From Shimia aestuarii (lineage in GTDB: Bacteria > Pseudomonadota > Alphaproteobacteria > Rhodobacterales > Rhodobacteraceae), in the NCBI RefSeq assembly GCF_900114635.1, contig NZ_FOTQ01000003.1, forward strand, positions 126,501-190,500: a DNA stretch of 64,000 nt, in the 5' to 3' direction. A program made the position numbers and the translations under genes. Each line of letters begins with the position of its first letter. Position 1 is the stretch's first letter. Below, in pieces: positions 56,288-64,000 of this stretch. The notes under the pieces were generated by a model that saw only the letters and a program-made list of their open reading frames with translations, was not told the origin of the DNA and did no database searches.

Positions 56288-56617
56288 TCAGCGTTTGCGT
56301 CGCGGGCCGGGTGTTCGCGAATGGAACGAAGGTGGACGTTTGGCGATCCATTGGATGAAGCGGGCAAGCCGCGGGTGCGCGCGCAGGGCCTCGACCGTGT
56401 GATAGTCCCGGGCCAGTTCTGCCTCGGTAAAAGTGGCGTGAATTTCGTTGTGACAGATCTGGTGCAGTCGCACGACCGCCCCCCCCTTGCCGCCTTTGAG
56501 CCGGGGGATGAGGTGGTGCAGGCTTTGCGGCGCTTTTGGCGGAATCGGGCGGCCACATAGGGGACATATCGGATCCGGCACGGGGTTTCCCTTGAGTTTG
56601 CCAAGACATGCGGGCAT
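56288..56617 (-). CDS. HNH endonuclease-like protein
   Basis: 109 residues from ATG 56617. A CPLCGRPIP zinc knuckle, then LHHLIPRLKGGKGG and LHQICHNEIHATFTEAEL, a normal HNH core. Small stand-alone HNH proteins of this sort occur widely without known targets. It converges on the enoyl-CoA hydratase and diverges from mscS. Start uncertain; ribosome site weak. Confidence 0.8.
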   Translation of the reverse strand: MPACLGKLKGNPVPDPICPLCGRPIPPKAPQSLHHLIPRLKGGKGGAVVRLHQICHNEIHATFTEAELARDYHTVEALRAHPRLARFIQWIAKRPPSFHSRTPGPRRKR

Positions 56618-56650
56618 GAGATTGTCGGAAGGGTATCTCGGTATGAGGGT

Positions 56651-57973
56651 ATGATGGAAGGCTCGGAAATCGCGCAGGAAGCGCTGGAGCAGGCGCAACA
56701 GATGTGGTCATTCGCCGAGGGCTGGGTGATGAGCCCGGCGGCGTGGTCACAGTTTGCTTTGCTGGTCGTTGCATTCGTGATGGCGCTGCTGGTGGCGCGC
56801 AGGGCGCGGCCGCTGTTGACCCGTTTGCTGACCCCGCCGAAAGAGCAGACCCACGCGCTTGCCCGCCTGCGGCGCTTTGTTCTTGTCTTCGTGCCGTTGC
56901 TGCTGCCCCTGCTGGCGTACCTGTTCACCGGATTGGGGGAAAGCGTCACGCGGTCGGTGTTCGGATCGGGCGCGGTGATTGCCTTTGGCAAACGGGTGTT
57001 CCTGTTCATCGCAGTGCGTATTCTCGTACGCGAAATCATCCATGATCCGCTGATGAAAGTGCTCGGGCGTTATGTGCTGATCCCGGTTGCTGCGCTTTAT
57101 GCGCTGGGTCTTCTCGATCCGGCGATGCAGAAGCTGGACGAGACCATCGTGCCTCTGGGCAACCTGTCCTTTTCGTTGCTGTTCGCAATTCGCTTCTTGA
57201 TCGTCGGGGGCGCGATATTCTGGCTGGGAAGGTGGTCGAACGAGCAGTCAAACCAGTTCATCAAGAAGCAGGAAGAGATGCGCCCGGCCATGCGGGAGCT
57301 GACTGCGAAGGCGATGGAAATCGCCATTTTCGGCGTCGCTTTCCTGTTGGTGATGAACATCATGGGCATATCGCTCACGTCGCTGGCGGTATTGACCGGT
57401 GTTATCGGTGTCGGGCTGGGCTTTGGCCTCCAGAAGATTGCGTCGAACTTCATTTCCGGTGTGATCCTTCTGCTCGAGGGGCAGGCCACGGTGGGGGACT
57501 ATGTCGAGCTGGACGGCGGCGAGGCGGGTACCATTGTCAAGATGACCGCACGCGCCACGATCCTGGAAACCTTTGATGGGCGCTGGATCGTGGTGCCGAA
57601 CGAGGACTTCATCACTACGCGGGTGGTGAATTTCTCGGACCAGGGAAGCGCCAACCGCTACGAGGCGCCCTTTTCGGTGAGCTACGACACGGATATCAAC
57701 CTGATCCCGGATATCGTGGAGGCCGCCGTGGCCAAGCATCCGGGTGTTCTGGACAAACCCTTCCCGCCGGATTGCGAGTTGCGTGGATTTGGAGATAGCG
57801 GGGTCGATTTCGCGGTGGAATTCTGGGTCGAGGGCATAGATGACGGCAAGAACAAGTTCATGTCGGACGTGCTCTTCCTGATCTGGAATGCGCTCAAGGA
57901 CAATAGCATCGAGATTCCCTATCCGCAGCGTGTGGTCGAGCTCAAGGGGTCGATCGAGACCCGGTCTTCATGA
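56651..57973 (+). CDS. small-conductance mechanosensitive ion channel
   Basis: 440 residues. Five or so hydrophobic helices (about 33-52, 77-97, 108-126, 135-152, 172-195, 220-240), then the MscS pore helix and motif VLTGVIGVGLGFGLQKIASN and the cytoplasmic beta domain (VGDYVELDGGEAGTIVKM, then VVPNEDFITTRVVNFS). Opens on membrane tension after hypo-osmotic shock. Overlaps the flavoprotein gene as ATGA. Confidence 0.93.
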   Translation: MMEGSEIAQEALEQAQQMWSFAEGWVMSPAAWSQFALLVVAFVMALLVARRARPLLTRLLTPPKEQTHALARLRRFVLVFVPLLLPLLAYLFTGLGESVTRSVFGSGAVIAFGKRVFLFIAVRILVREIIHDPLMKVLGRYVLIPVAALYALGLLDPAMQKLDETIVPLGNLSFSLLFAIRFLIVGGAIFWLGRWSNEQSNQFIKKQEEMRPAMRELTAKAMEIAIFGVAFLLVMNIMGISLTSLAVLTGVIGVGLGFGLQKIASNFISGVILLLEGQATVGDYVELDGGEAGTIVKMTARATILETFDGRWIVVPNEDFITTRVVNFSDQGSANRYEAPFSVSYDTDINLIPDIVEAAVAKHPGVLDKPFPPDCELRGFGDSGVDFAVEFWVEGIDDGKNKFMSDVLFLIWNALKDNSIEIPYPQRVVELKGSIETRSS

Positions 57974-59151
57974 CGGAGGCGCTGGTCATCGGGGCCGGTC
58001 CTGCCGGGCTGATGGCGGCGGACGTGATGTCGGCGGCGGGGCTGGAGGTGGTAATTGCCGAGGCCAAACCTTCACCCGCGCGCAAGTTCCTGATGGCCGG
58101 CAAGTCGGGGCTGAACCTGACCAAGGCCGAACCTTTCGAGACATTCCTTGCGGCCTATGACGAGGCCGCGCCGCACCTGCGCCCCATGCTTGAGGCGTTT
58201 GGGCCGGACGAGGTGACGCATTGGGCCGAGGCTCTGGGGCAGGAGATGTTCACCGGGTCGTCGGGCCGGGTTTTCCCCAAGGTGATGAAGGCATCCCCCC
58301 TGTTGCGGGCCTGGCTGGCACGGTTGGAGGCGCAGGGCGTCAGCCTGCGGCGCAGGTGGCGATGGGTGGGGGGGGGATTTCGGTTCGACACGCCGCAAGG
58401 CGTCGAGGAGATTGTCCCGAAGGTGGCGGTTCTGGCCTGTGGCGGGGCCAGCTGGGCGCGGCTTGGATCGGATGGGGCGTGGGCCGAGCTTGCCGGGGTG
58501 CCGGTAGCACCATTCCAGCCGGCCAATATGGGATTTCTCGTCGACTGGTCGCCGCACATGGCGCGCTTTTTCGGGAGCCCGGTCAAGAACGTGGTTCTCC
58601 GAGCAGGGGACAAAGCGGTGCGGGCCGAGTTCGTGATTTCGCAACGCGGGATCGAGGGGGGCGGGGTCTATGCCGTGTCCAAGCCGATGCGCGAGGGGCA
58701 GGTCCTGACGTTGGACCTCTTGCCGGATCTGGAAGTCGCAGAAATTCGCAAACGGCTGAGCAAACCGCGGGGCAAGGCGAGCATGGCCAACCACCTGCGC
58801 AAGGCGCTGCGGCTCGATCCCGTAAAACAGGCGCTCTTGATGGAGTTTGCGCGCCCTCTGCCAGACGATCCTGCGCCGCTTATCAAGGCGTTGCGGCTTC
58901 GGCATTCCGGGCCGCGACCGATGGACGAGGCAATTTCGACCGCCGGTGGTATTCCGTTTTCGGAAGTGAACCAGGACCTGATGCTACATCGGTTCCCCGG
59001 CGTGTTTGCGGCTGGTGAAATGCTGGACTGGGAAGCGCCGACAGGTGGCTACCTGTTGACGGCCTGCCTGGCCACGGGGCATTGGGCCGGCGGGCAGGCG
59101 GCCCGTTTTGCAGGACTTGAGTGGCAGCCGGTCATTAGGCGTCACGATTGA
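57970..59151 (+). CDS. HI0933/YhiN-type flavoprotein (TIGR03862-like)
   Basis: 393 residues. N-terminal FAD Rossmann motif ALVIGAGPAGLMAADVM, then MAGKSGLNLTKAE, GSSGRVFPKVMKAS and C-terminal ISTAGGIPFSEVN with AGEMLDWEAPTGGYLL. This matches the NAD(P)/FAD-dependent HI0933 family; activity not known. Coupled to mscS by ATGA overlap. Confidence 0.88.
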   Translation: MTEALVIGAGPAGLMAADVMSAAGLEVVIAEAKPSPARKFLMAGKSGLNLTKAEPFETFLAAYDEAAPHLRPMLEAFGPDEVTHWAEALGQEMFTGSSGRVFPKVMKASPLLRAWLARLEAQGVSLRRRWRWVGGGFRFDTPQGVEEIVPKVAVLACGGASWARLGSDGAWAELAGVPVAPFQPANMGFLVDWSPHMARFFGSPVKNVVLRAGDKAVRAEFVISQRGIEGGGVYAVSKPMREGQVLTLDLLPDLEVAEIRKRLSKPRGKASMANHLRKALRLDPVKQALLMEFARPLPDDPAPLIKALRLRHSGPRPMDEAISTAGGIPFSEVNQDLMLHRFPGVFAAGEMLDWEAPTGGYLLTACLATGHWAGGQAARFAGLEWQPVIRRHD

Positions 59152-59301
59152 ACGGCGCGTGGGACAAACCGCATTTCGTGCGATAGTATTGTCACATGTG
59201 GCTTGTATCCGGCATTGCGCTTTCCCGTCTCGCCAGGCGGGGCCAGATCGTCTTTTGAACTGGAGGTGCATCGCACAGGTCCGACATGAAGGAGGTCAGA
59301 A

Positions 59302-60045
59302 ATGAAAACTTGTATGACGCTCTCGGCAACCCTTGCCGCGTTCAGCGCCGTTGCGTCACCGGCGTTTGCCCAGCAAAGCAACTGGAACTACGAGGCGACG
59401 GTCTATCTTTTCATGCCGGAGACGAACACGGCGATTACCACGCCTGGCGGGCGGATCGAAGGCACGCTCAGCTTTGCAGATGCGTTGGCTAACCTGGATT
59501 TTGCATTCATGGGCGCCTTCGGCGCCTCCAATGGAAAGTGGAGCTTTCTGGCGGACTACATGTACAATGATCTGTCTTTCAGCAATCCCAGGCCCGGACC
59601 CGCTTATTCGAAAATGAATGCGTCGATGACGACGCAGATTTTTAATGGATACGTGGCCTATCAGGTGTATGAGAGTGACGCGGTTGAACTTGATCTGGCT
59701 GCCGGTTTCCGGTGGTTCGACACAAATACCACGCTGGCTCTAGTGCCGGGAGCGGCGGCGCCGCGCAGCGCGACCGCGAAAGCGGGCTGGGTGGACCCGG
59801 TTGTCGGCCTCCGTGCACGGGTCGCGTTTTCAGAGCGCTGGAACGGAACCGCCTTTTTCGATTATGGCGGGTTCGAAAAGGGGAATGAAACCTGGCAGGC
59901 GCTCTTGACGGCGGATTATCAGCTCAATGACAATTGGGTTCTGCGCGGCGGTTATCGACATTTGTCGATGGAGAGCGTGGTAAACGGAAATCCGTTCGAG
60001 TTCAGCCAATCCGGGCTTATTTTCGGCGCCACCTATCAATTCTGA
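59302..60045 (+). CDS. outer-membrane beta-barrel protein
   Basis: 247 residues with AAGGAGGTCAGAA ribosome site and signal peptide ending AFA-QQ. The mature part alternates hydrophobic and polar residues, with aromatic-ended strands (WNYEATVYLFMPE, NGYVAYQVYES, AAGFRWFDT, TAFFDYGGFEKG, ending FGATYQF with terminal Phe), as in OmpW/OmpA-like barrels. Ligand unknown. Last gene before the accessory stretch. Confidence 0.83.
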   Translation: MKTCMTLSATLAAFSAVASPAFAQQSNWNYEATVYLFMPETNTAITTPGGRIEGTLSFADALANLDFAFMGAFGASNGKWSFLADYMYNDLSFSNPRPGPAYSKMNASMTTQIFNGYVAYQVYESDAVELDLAAGFRWFDTNTTLALVPGAAAPRSATAKAGWVDPVVGLRARVAFSERWNGTAFFDYGGFEKGNETWQALLTADYQLNDNWVLRGGYRHLSMESVVNGNPFEFSQSGLIFGATYQF

Positions 60046-60757
60046 CGTGCGAGCGCTGCATCTGGCGCTTACTTTGCCGCCGCGACCTGTTGGTGGAGAG
60101 AATGGTAATCTGCACCCAAATATCATTGGGAAGGCGAAGCGTCGGGTCTCCGAGAATCGCAAGTCAGCTGCTGGCAAGAACACAAGATATTGAGGTCACG
60201 TATCATTGCCGGAAGGCAGGTAAACCGGCGGGTAAGTGCAAGCCTCACGCCTGATCGCATCAAGACGGAACAAGTCTTGCGTGACGAATGCCTCAACGTT
60301 TCGAAACTTGGGAACTATTCCTTTCGGCTTCTTGTTTGTTTTCCCCTGTCCTCCGGTTTGCTCAATATGGCGGTGAACCCGTTCCGTGGCTGGATTCAAG
60401 CGGTCGCGTCATCAGAGCCAGCCGGAAATCAGGGCCATCTTTGGCAAAAACCACGTAGGCGTTTGAACGCCGGACTTTCCTTGCTCGCAGCCTGCATGCA
60501 TGGCGTACCAACTACGTTCAATTCGCACGACAAAGAGGCGATTGATGCGAGTTCGCCACGAAAACCCAGATGCCGACAAGAAGTGTGTCCGTCTACAGAG
60601 TTTTTCGGAAAGGGTTGGTGTTTTCGTAACGGAGGCTCTGGTTCGGTTTTTGTTTGATTTTGAGCGGCAGCGGCTTGGTGCTGCAACCTGCGGTTTCTGA
60701 TTCTCTCTTTCTTGATCTCCTCACTCATTTTCGCAATCTTCGCAAACCGGCCCGAAT
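60046..60757. other. gene-less interval before the transposase remnant
   Basis: About 710 bases with only unsupported frames (for example a 155-codon plus-strand frame at 60190). Composition is lower in GC than the genes to the left. No RNA gene or repeat recognised. Confidence 0.5.
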
Positions 60758-61168
60758 AGCCGTCTGCGGCTGTCGAAAAGCGTGGACGCGGACTTTTGCG
60801 TGGAGGCCTTGAAAGAGGCTTTGGTCAACCACGGTAAACCAGAGATCTTCAACAGCGACCAAGGCAGCCAGTTTACCAGTGGCGCTTGGTTCGACGTGCG
60901 GGTGGACGCAAAGGTCAAGATCAGCATGGATGGAAAAGGCGCATGGCGCGACATCCGATTGATCGAACGGCCGTGGATGGCGACGACATATGAATGCGTG
61001 AATTTGAATGCCTTTGAGACGGGATCAGAAATGCGCCCCGGTATTGGTAGGTGGCTGAGTTACTACAACACCGAACGCCCCCACTCAAAGCATGGCTTGT
61101 TGACCCCAGATGAGGCCTATGCCAGCAGAATACAACCAATGAGAATAGCAGCCGAAATGAACCCCTGA
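60758..61168 (+). pseudogene. IS3-family transposase OrfB fragment
   Basis: Only the C-terminal third of an IS3-type integrase core remains: DADFCVEALKEALVNHGKPE, then IFNSDQGSQFTS with the second catalytic Asp, KISMDGKGAWRD, YNTERPHSKHG and TPDEAYASR. Residues between (LIERPWMATTYECV in place of the usual FIERLWRSLKYECV) are damaged, though the Glu of LIER survives. The first Asp and all of OrfA are missing, so it is inactive. It marks past insertion at the left edge of the low-GC end. Confidence 0.85.
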
Positions 61169-61819
61169 TCCAACTTAACCCAGCTGCAAATTGGTTTAAA
61201 ATTTTGGACTACTTCTGTTCCAGAAAGGGTGTAGCCCACACTCAGGCAACGGTTAAAAGAAATCTGTGAGGCAAAGAAGCACCAGGCTCCAATGGACATG
61301 GAGCCAGTCACTGAATAACCTTGGTGCAGTCCCGGGCAATCAACCAGCGAGGTGCAATAGCTGTTACATCGCCAACACATTACTTTTCTTGGAGAAAAAT
61401 GGTGCGGGGGCGGAGTTTAAAAAGAAGGGTAAGTAACAGATTTTAAACTGAAAATTATCTATAAAATTACTTGTACCCCATTCGGTATCCCCAACCCCGA
61501 ATTTGCCTCTGGGCGAGCACGAAAACTGGTTTTGAAACCTGGTCACGCGCCCTTTTGTGAACGAATATCAAATAATTGTAGCAGACGGGAGCTCCAACTG
61601 AGGGCGATCGACCAATTTCCGTGTCATTCAATGTAACGTCGATGACGTGAAGGCCGCCGCGGAAGGCAGCCCCCAGATTCTTGTCGGCAAGATGGGCTGT
61701 CGGGCCCAGAGCAGTCGTTCATGAGGTTTGCGGCGAACGACCGTTTCGAGCCCAGAATAGCCGTTTGCACTGCTATTGGAAAAGAATACGATCATTTGGA
61801 TCGTGACAGGAGGCGAGCG
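61169..61819. other. insertion-sequence end and AT-richer spacer
   Basis: About 650 bases after the transposase remnant with stops in all frames. A short plus-strand stretch near 61240 (LRQRLKEICEAKK) resembles an OrfB piece, so further IS debris is likely. No clean terminal inverted repeat could be found by eye. Confidence 0.45.
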
Positions 61820-63220
61820 ATGGCGCAACGCAGACTTTCTAGCATTTTGGCAATGGACGTGGTCGGCTACAGCCGCTTGATGCAAAAAGGAAGAGATGAG
61901 CTGCTGCACGCGCTCGATGTGTTATTTCGCACAACTATTAGACCTACAGTGAAGGCGCAAAGTGGGCGCGTTGTAAAACTCATGGGGGATGGTGCCATCG
62001 TGGAGTTTGGGTCTGCAAGGGACGCGGTTCTCTGTGCAACAGAAATCCAGAAGCAAGTGAGCTCGGTACCCGCTCTCTATGACGATACGGAGCGGCTGTG
62101 GCTTCGGATGGGTATTCATGCTGGAGACGTCACTGTTTCAGAAGGAGATATCTTTGGCGAAGCCGTCAATGTAGCGGCAAGGCTTGAGGCTGCAGCACCC
62201 GAAGGCGGGGTTTTTGTTTCGAAGCTTGTGACAGACCTGGCCGGGAGTGGTCTTCCAGTTCAGTTTCAAAATGAGGGGACCCATCGGTTCAAGAATATCG
62301 AACACCCGCTGCAGATCTTGTCGATCGTTGTAGATCAGGTTGGCTCAGCACCGGAAGCGTTGAACGTCGAAAGGGGGCATGACATTCGCTTCGCTAAAAG
62401 TAGTGACGGCGTAATGCTGGCTTGGACAGCCGTCGGAGAGGGCTCGCCAGTGGTGCGGGCACCTGCGTGGATTAGTCGGTTAGATATGGATTTTCGTCTT
62501 CCACACCTAGCACATTTCATCACCTCACTTTCGAACACACACAAGTTCATTCGTTTTGACGCACGCGGGAATGGCCTTTCTGATCGAGATATACCCGACA
62601 TTTCTTTCGATACAATGATTGAGGATTTGCGGGCTGTCTTTGATGCTGCCGAAGTCGAGAGAGCCCCCATTCTTGGTATGTCCCAAGGATGTGCGGTGGC
62701 AGCTGCTTTTGCAGCGCGTTTTCCGGAGAGGATCTCGGGTATTGTGATGGTCGGAGGGTTCCCGCTTGGCCGATCCAAACGTCCTGTAAAAAGGGATCAG
62801 GAGAAAGCAAGTGCCATGCAGACGATGATGAAGGTTGGATGGGATGACGACTATCCTTCACTTCGCGACATGATGGCTGACATGATTGTGCCACTGGCCA
62901 GTGTCGAAGATCGTCGTCAATTCGCAGAGGCAATGCGCGACATGGTAACACCTGAAGTGGTTAGCAGCTACCGTAAGGTTATCGATGAAATAGACGTGAC
63001 CGATATTCTCCCGGATATTCAAGCTCCTTGCCTTGTCCTGCACTGCGATGGCGACCGAATGCACCCTGTTGAGCAAGGACGGCTGATGGCATCTCTCCTA
63101 CCAGAGGCTCGGTTTGTGACATACGAAAGCTCTAGCCACATACCTTCTGCGAATGATCCCTGCTGGCCTTTGATGAATGCCGAGATTGAGCGGTTTCTGA
63201 AACAGTGCCGGGCTAGTTGA
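61820..63220 (+). CDS. class III nucleotide cyclase fused to an alpha/beta hydrolase
   Basis: 466 residues from ATG 61820 (AGGAGG upstream). Residues ~1-180 are a cyclase domain: SSILAMDVVGYSRLMQ, VVKLMGDGAIVEFG (both metal Asp) and GEAVNVAARLEAAAPEGGVF. From ~205 an alpha/beta hydrolase: FDARGNGLSDRD, nucleophile elbow ILGMSQGCAVAAAF, acid LHCDGDRMHP and His in SSSHIPSAND, so the triad looks whole. The gene has lower GC than the core and sits beside IS debris, pointing to transfer. Perhaps the hydrolase acts on or senses a signal tied to cyclic nucleotide output; inference. Confidence 0.88.
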   Translation: MAQRRLSSILAMDVVGYSRLMQKGRDELLHALDVLFRTTIRPTVKAQSGRVVKLMGDGAIVEFGSARDAVLCATEIQKQVSSVPALYDDTERLWLRMGIHAGDVTVSEGDIFGEAVNVAARLEAAAPEGGVFVSKLVTDLAGSGLPVQFQNEGTHRFKNIEHPLQILSIVVDQVGSAPEALNVERGHDIRFAKSSDGVMLAWTAVGEGSPVVRAPAWISRLDMDFRLPHLAHFITSLSNTHKFIRFDARGNGLSDRDIPDISFDTMIEDLRAVFDAAEVERAPILGMSQGCAVAAAFAARFPERISGIVMVGGFPLGRSKRPVKRDQEKASAMQTMMKVGWDDDYPSLRDMMADMIVPLASVEDRRQFAEAMRDMVTPEVVSSYRKVIDEIDVTDILPDIQAPCLVLHCDGDRMHPVEQGRLMASLLPEARFVTYESSSHIPSANDPCWPLMNAEIERFLKQCRAS

Positions 63221-63442
63221 TAGCTGCCAAACTTGCTTGCGTTCAGGTGCCGGGTTTGAAACGGAAACGGCGGATACGGCCGCCAGACCGGACCATAAAC
63301 CGTTTAGACCCTCAAAGGCTGACGAAATGCGGCAGGCGGCAAAATTGATTCCGATCTAGTCCCCATGTTCAGGGTGTCCTTTGGCTGAACTCGACCTGTT
63401 GTGCTAAAATCTTAGAGTTCAAACGATATCGGAGCGGTCAAA

Positions 63443-64000
63443 ATGACGACGTACGAGGGCTTTGCGGAACTAGAAACGAAAGGCTGGTCTAACGATACGA
63501 TTTCATCCGGCTACGTAAACATGTTCTCTGAAGCGAGTGACATGGCAATTCCTTCCATTGTGTCCAGTATCAAAAGTACCGATAAGGTTCTCGACCTCTG
63601 CTGCGGGCAAGGTAATGTTACCGAGGCACTTGCCCAATCTGGGTATTCGGTAACGGGGGCAGATTTTTCCGAACAGATGCTCTCACATGCACGCAAGAGG
63701 TTTCCTGCAGGAGACTTTGTTGAAGCCGACGCCCAAGATCTACCTTTCGAGGACGGGAGCTTTGACTGTGTCGTCTGCAGTTTCGGCTTAATGCACGTGC
63801 CCGATCAACCAAAAGCGCTCTCGGAAATTCGCAGGGTTCTGAAACCAAAGGGTCAGTTCATTATGACGTCTTGGTGTGGCCCAGATATCTCCCCTGTCTT
63901 CCAAGTTTTTTATAGCAGCGTGCAAGAACACGGACATGTTTCCGTGAAGATGCCCGAGAGTCCGAATTTTCACCAGTTTGCAAACGAGGAAATGGCAAAG
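63443..64000 (+). CDS. class I SAM-dependent methyltransferase, cut by window end
   Basis: The ATG at 63443 follows GGAG; 186 codons run to the last base without a stop. The AdoMet fold is clear: VLDLCCGQGNVTEALAQSGY (motif I), GADFSEQML, DAQDLPFEDGSFDCVVCSFG and LSEIRRVLKPKGQFIM. Typical of UbiE/Methyltransf_11-like enzymes acting on small molecules. Low GC (27 of 60 in one line counted), in keeping with the neighbouring fusion gene. The C-terminal part is outside the window. Confidence 0.9.
   Translation, partial: MTTYEGFAELETKGWSNDTISSGYVNMFSEASDMAIPSIVSSIKSTDKVLDLCCGQGNVTEALAQSGYSVTGADFSEQMLSHARKRFPAGDFVEADAQDLPFEDGSFDCVVCSFGLMHVPDQPKALSEIRRVLKPKGQFIMTSWCGPDISPVFQVFYSSVQEHGHVSVKMPESPNFHQFANEEMAK

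Noticed and set aside
60190-60657. 155-codon plus-strand frame left of the transposase remnant
   Set aside because: Translation shows no family features and the start has no ribosome site.

Overview
The window reads as a chromosomal segment of a Rhodobacterales (Roseobacter-group) alphaproteobacterium. The reasons are high GC in the core (42 of 60 bases in one mutL line I counted), a CcrM-type GANTC methyltransferase, a MutL carrying its own endonuclease motif, and several small families typical of this order (DUF1285, DUF3775, DUF4170, DUF2125, DciA). No CRISPR array, tRNA or rRNA was recognised.

Layout. 0-6.3 kb: end of a 5-oxoprolinase/hydantoinase gene, then a minus-strand run with gpmI, an EnvC-like protein and the CtpA protease. 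6.4-13.1 kb: four overlapping minus-strand genes, MoxR ATPase, DUF58, BatA/DUF4159 protein and a large membrane protein. 13.1-17.8 kb: DUF1285, hydroxypyruvate isomerase-like, mutL, rmuC. 17.8-21.5 kb: LysR and cupin, small membrane proteins, and a TetR/quinone-reductase pair with three matching operator palindromes. 21.9-27.5 kb: an RND efflux operon led by a membrane protein and a TetR. 28-30.3 kb: two saccharopine dehydrogenases. 30.5-33.9 kb: polA and rppH. 33.9-37 kb: a GT2/LAB_N/GT39/PAP2 envelope-lipid modification operon. 37.2-44.2 kb: a DUF427-cyclase fusion, a membrane-anchored winged-helix protein, rnhB, ccrM and a membrane cyclase. 44.2-48.7 kb: alkB, mutY, dciA, a DsbA-like protein and lpxK. 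48.7-54.8 kb: a WaaA homologue, DUF4170, GATase, CysQ-like, PmbA and DUF2125. 54.9-60 kb: SDR, enoyl-CoA hydratase, HNH, MscS, a flavoprotein and an outer-membrane protein. 60-64 kb: an accessory stretch of lower GC (27 of 60 in one line counted) with an IS3-type transposase remnant, a cyclase fused to an alpha/beta hydrolase, and a methyltransferase cut by the window end.

Themes. Envelope building recurs: gpmI/envC/ctpA, lpxK/waaA, the GT39 operon, RND efflux and MscS. DNA maintenance recurs: mutL, rmuC, polA, rnhB, mutY, dciA, ccrM. Three class III nucleotide cyclases of different architecture lie within 26 kb. Many operons are packed with 1-4 base start/stop overlaps, which suggests translational coupling. 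The least explained parts are the low-GC right end, the membrane-anchored winged-helix protein, the WaaA homologue without its usual catalytic Glu, and several intergenic inverted repeats.
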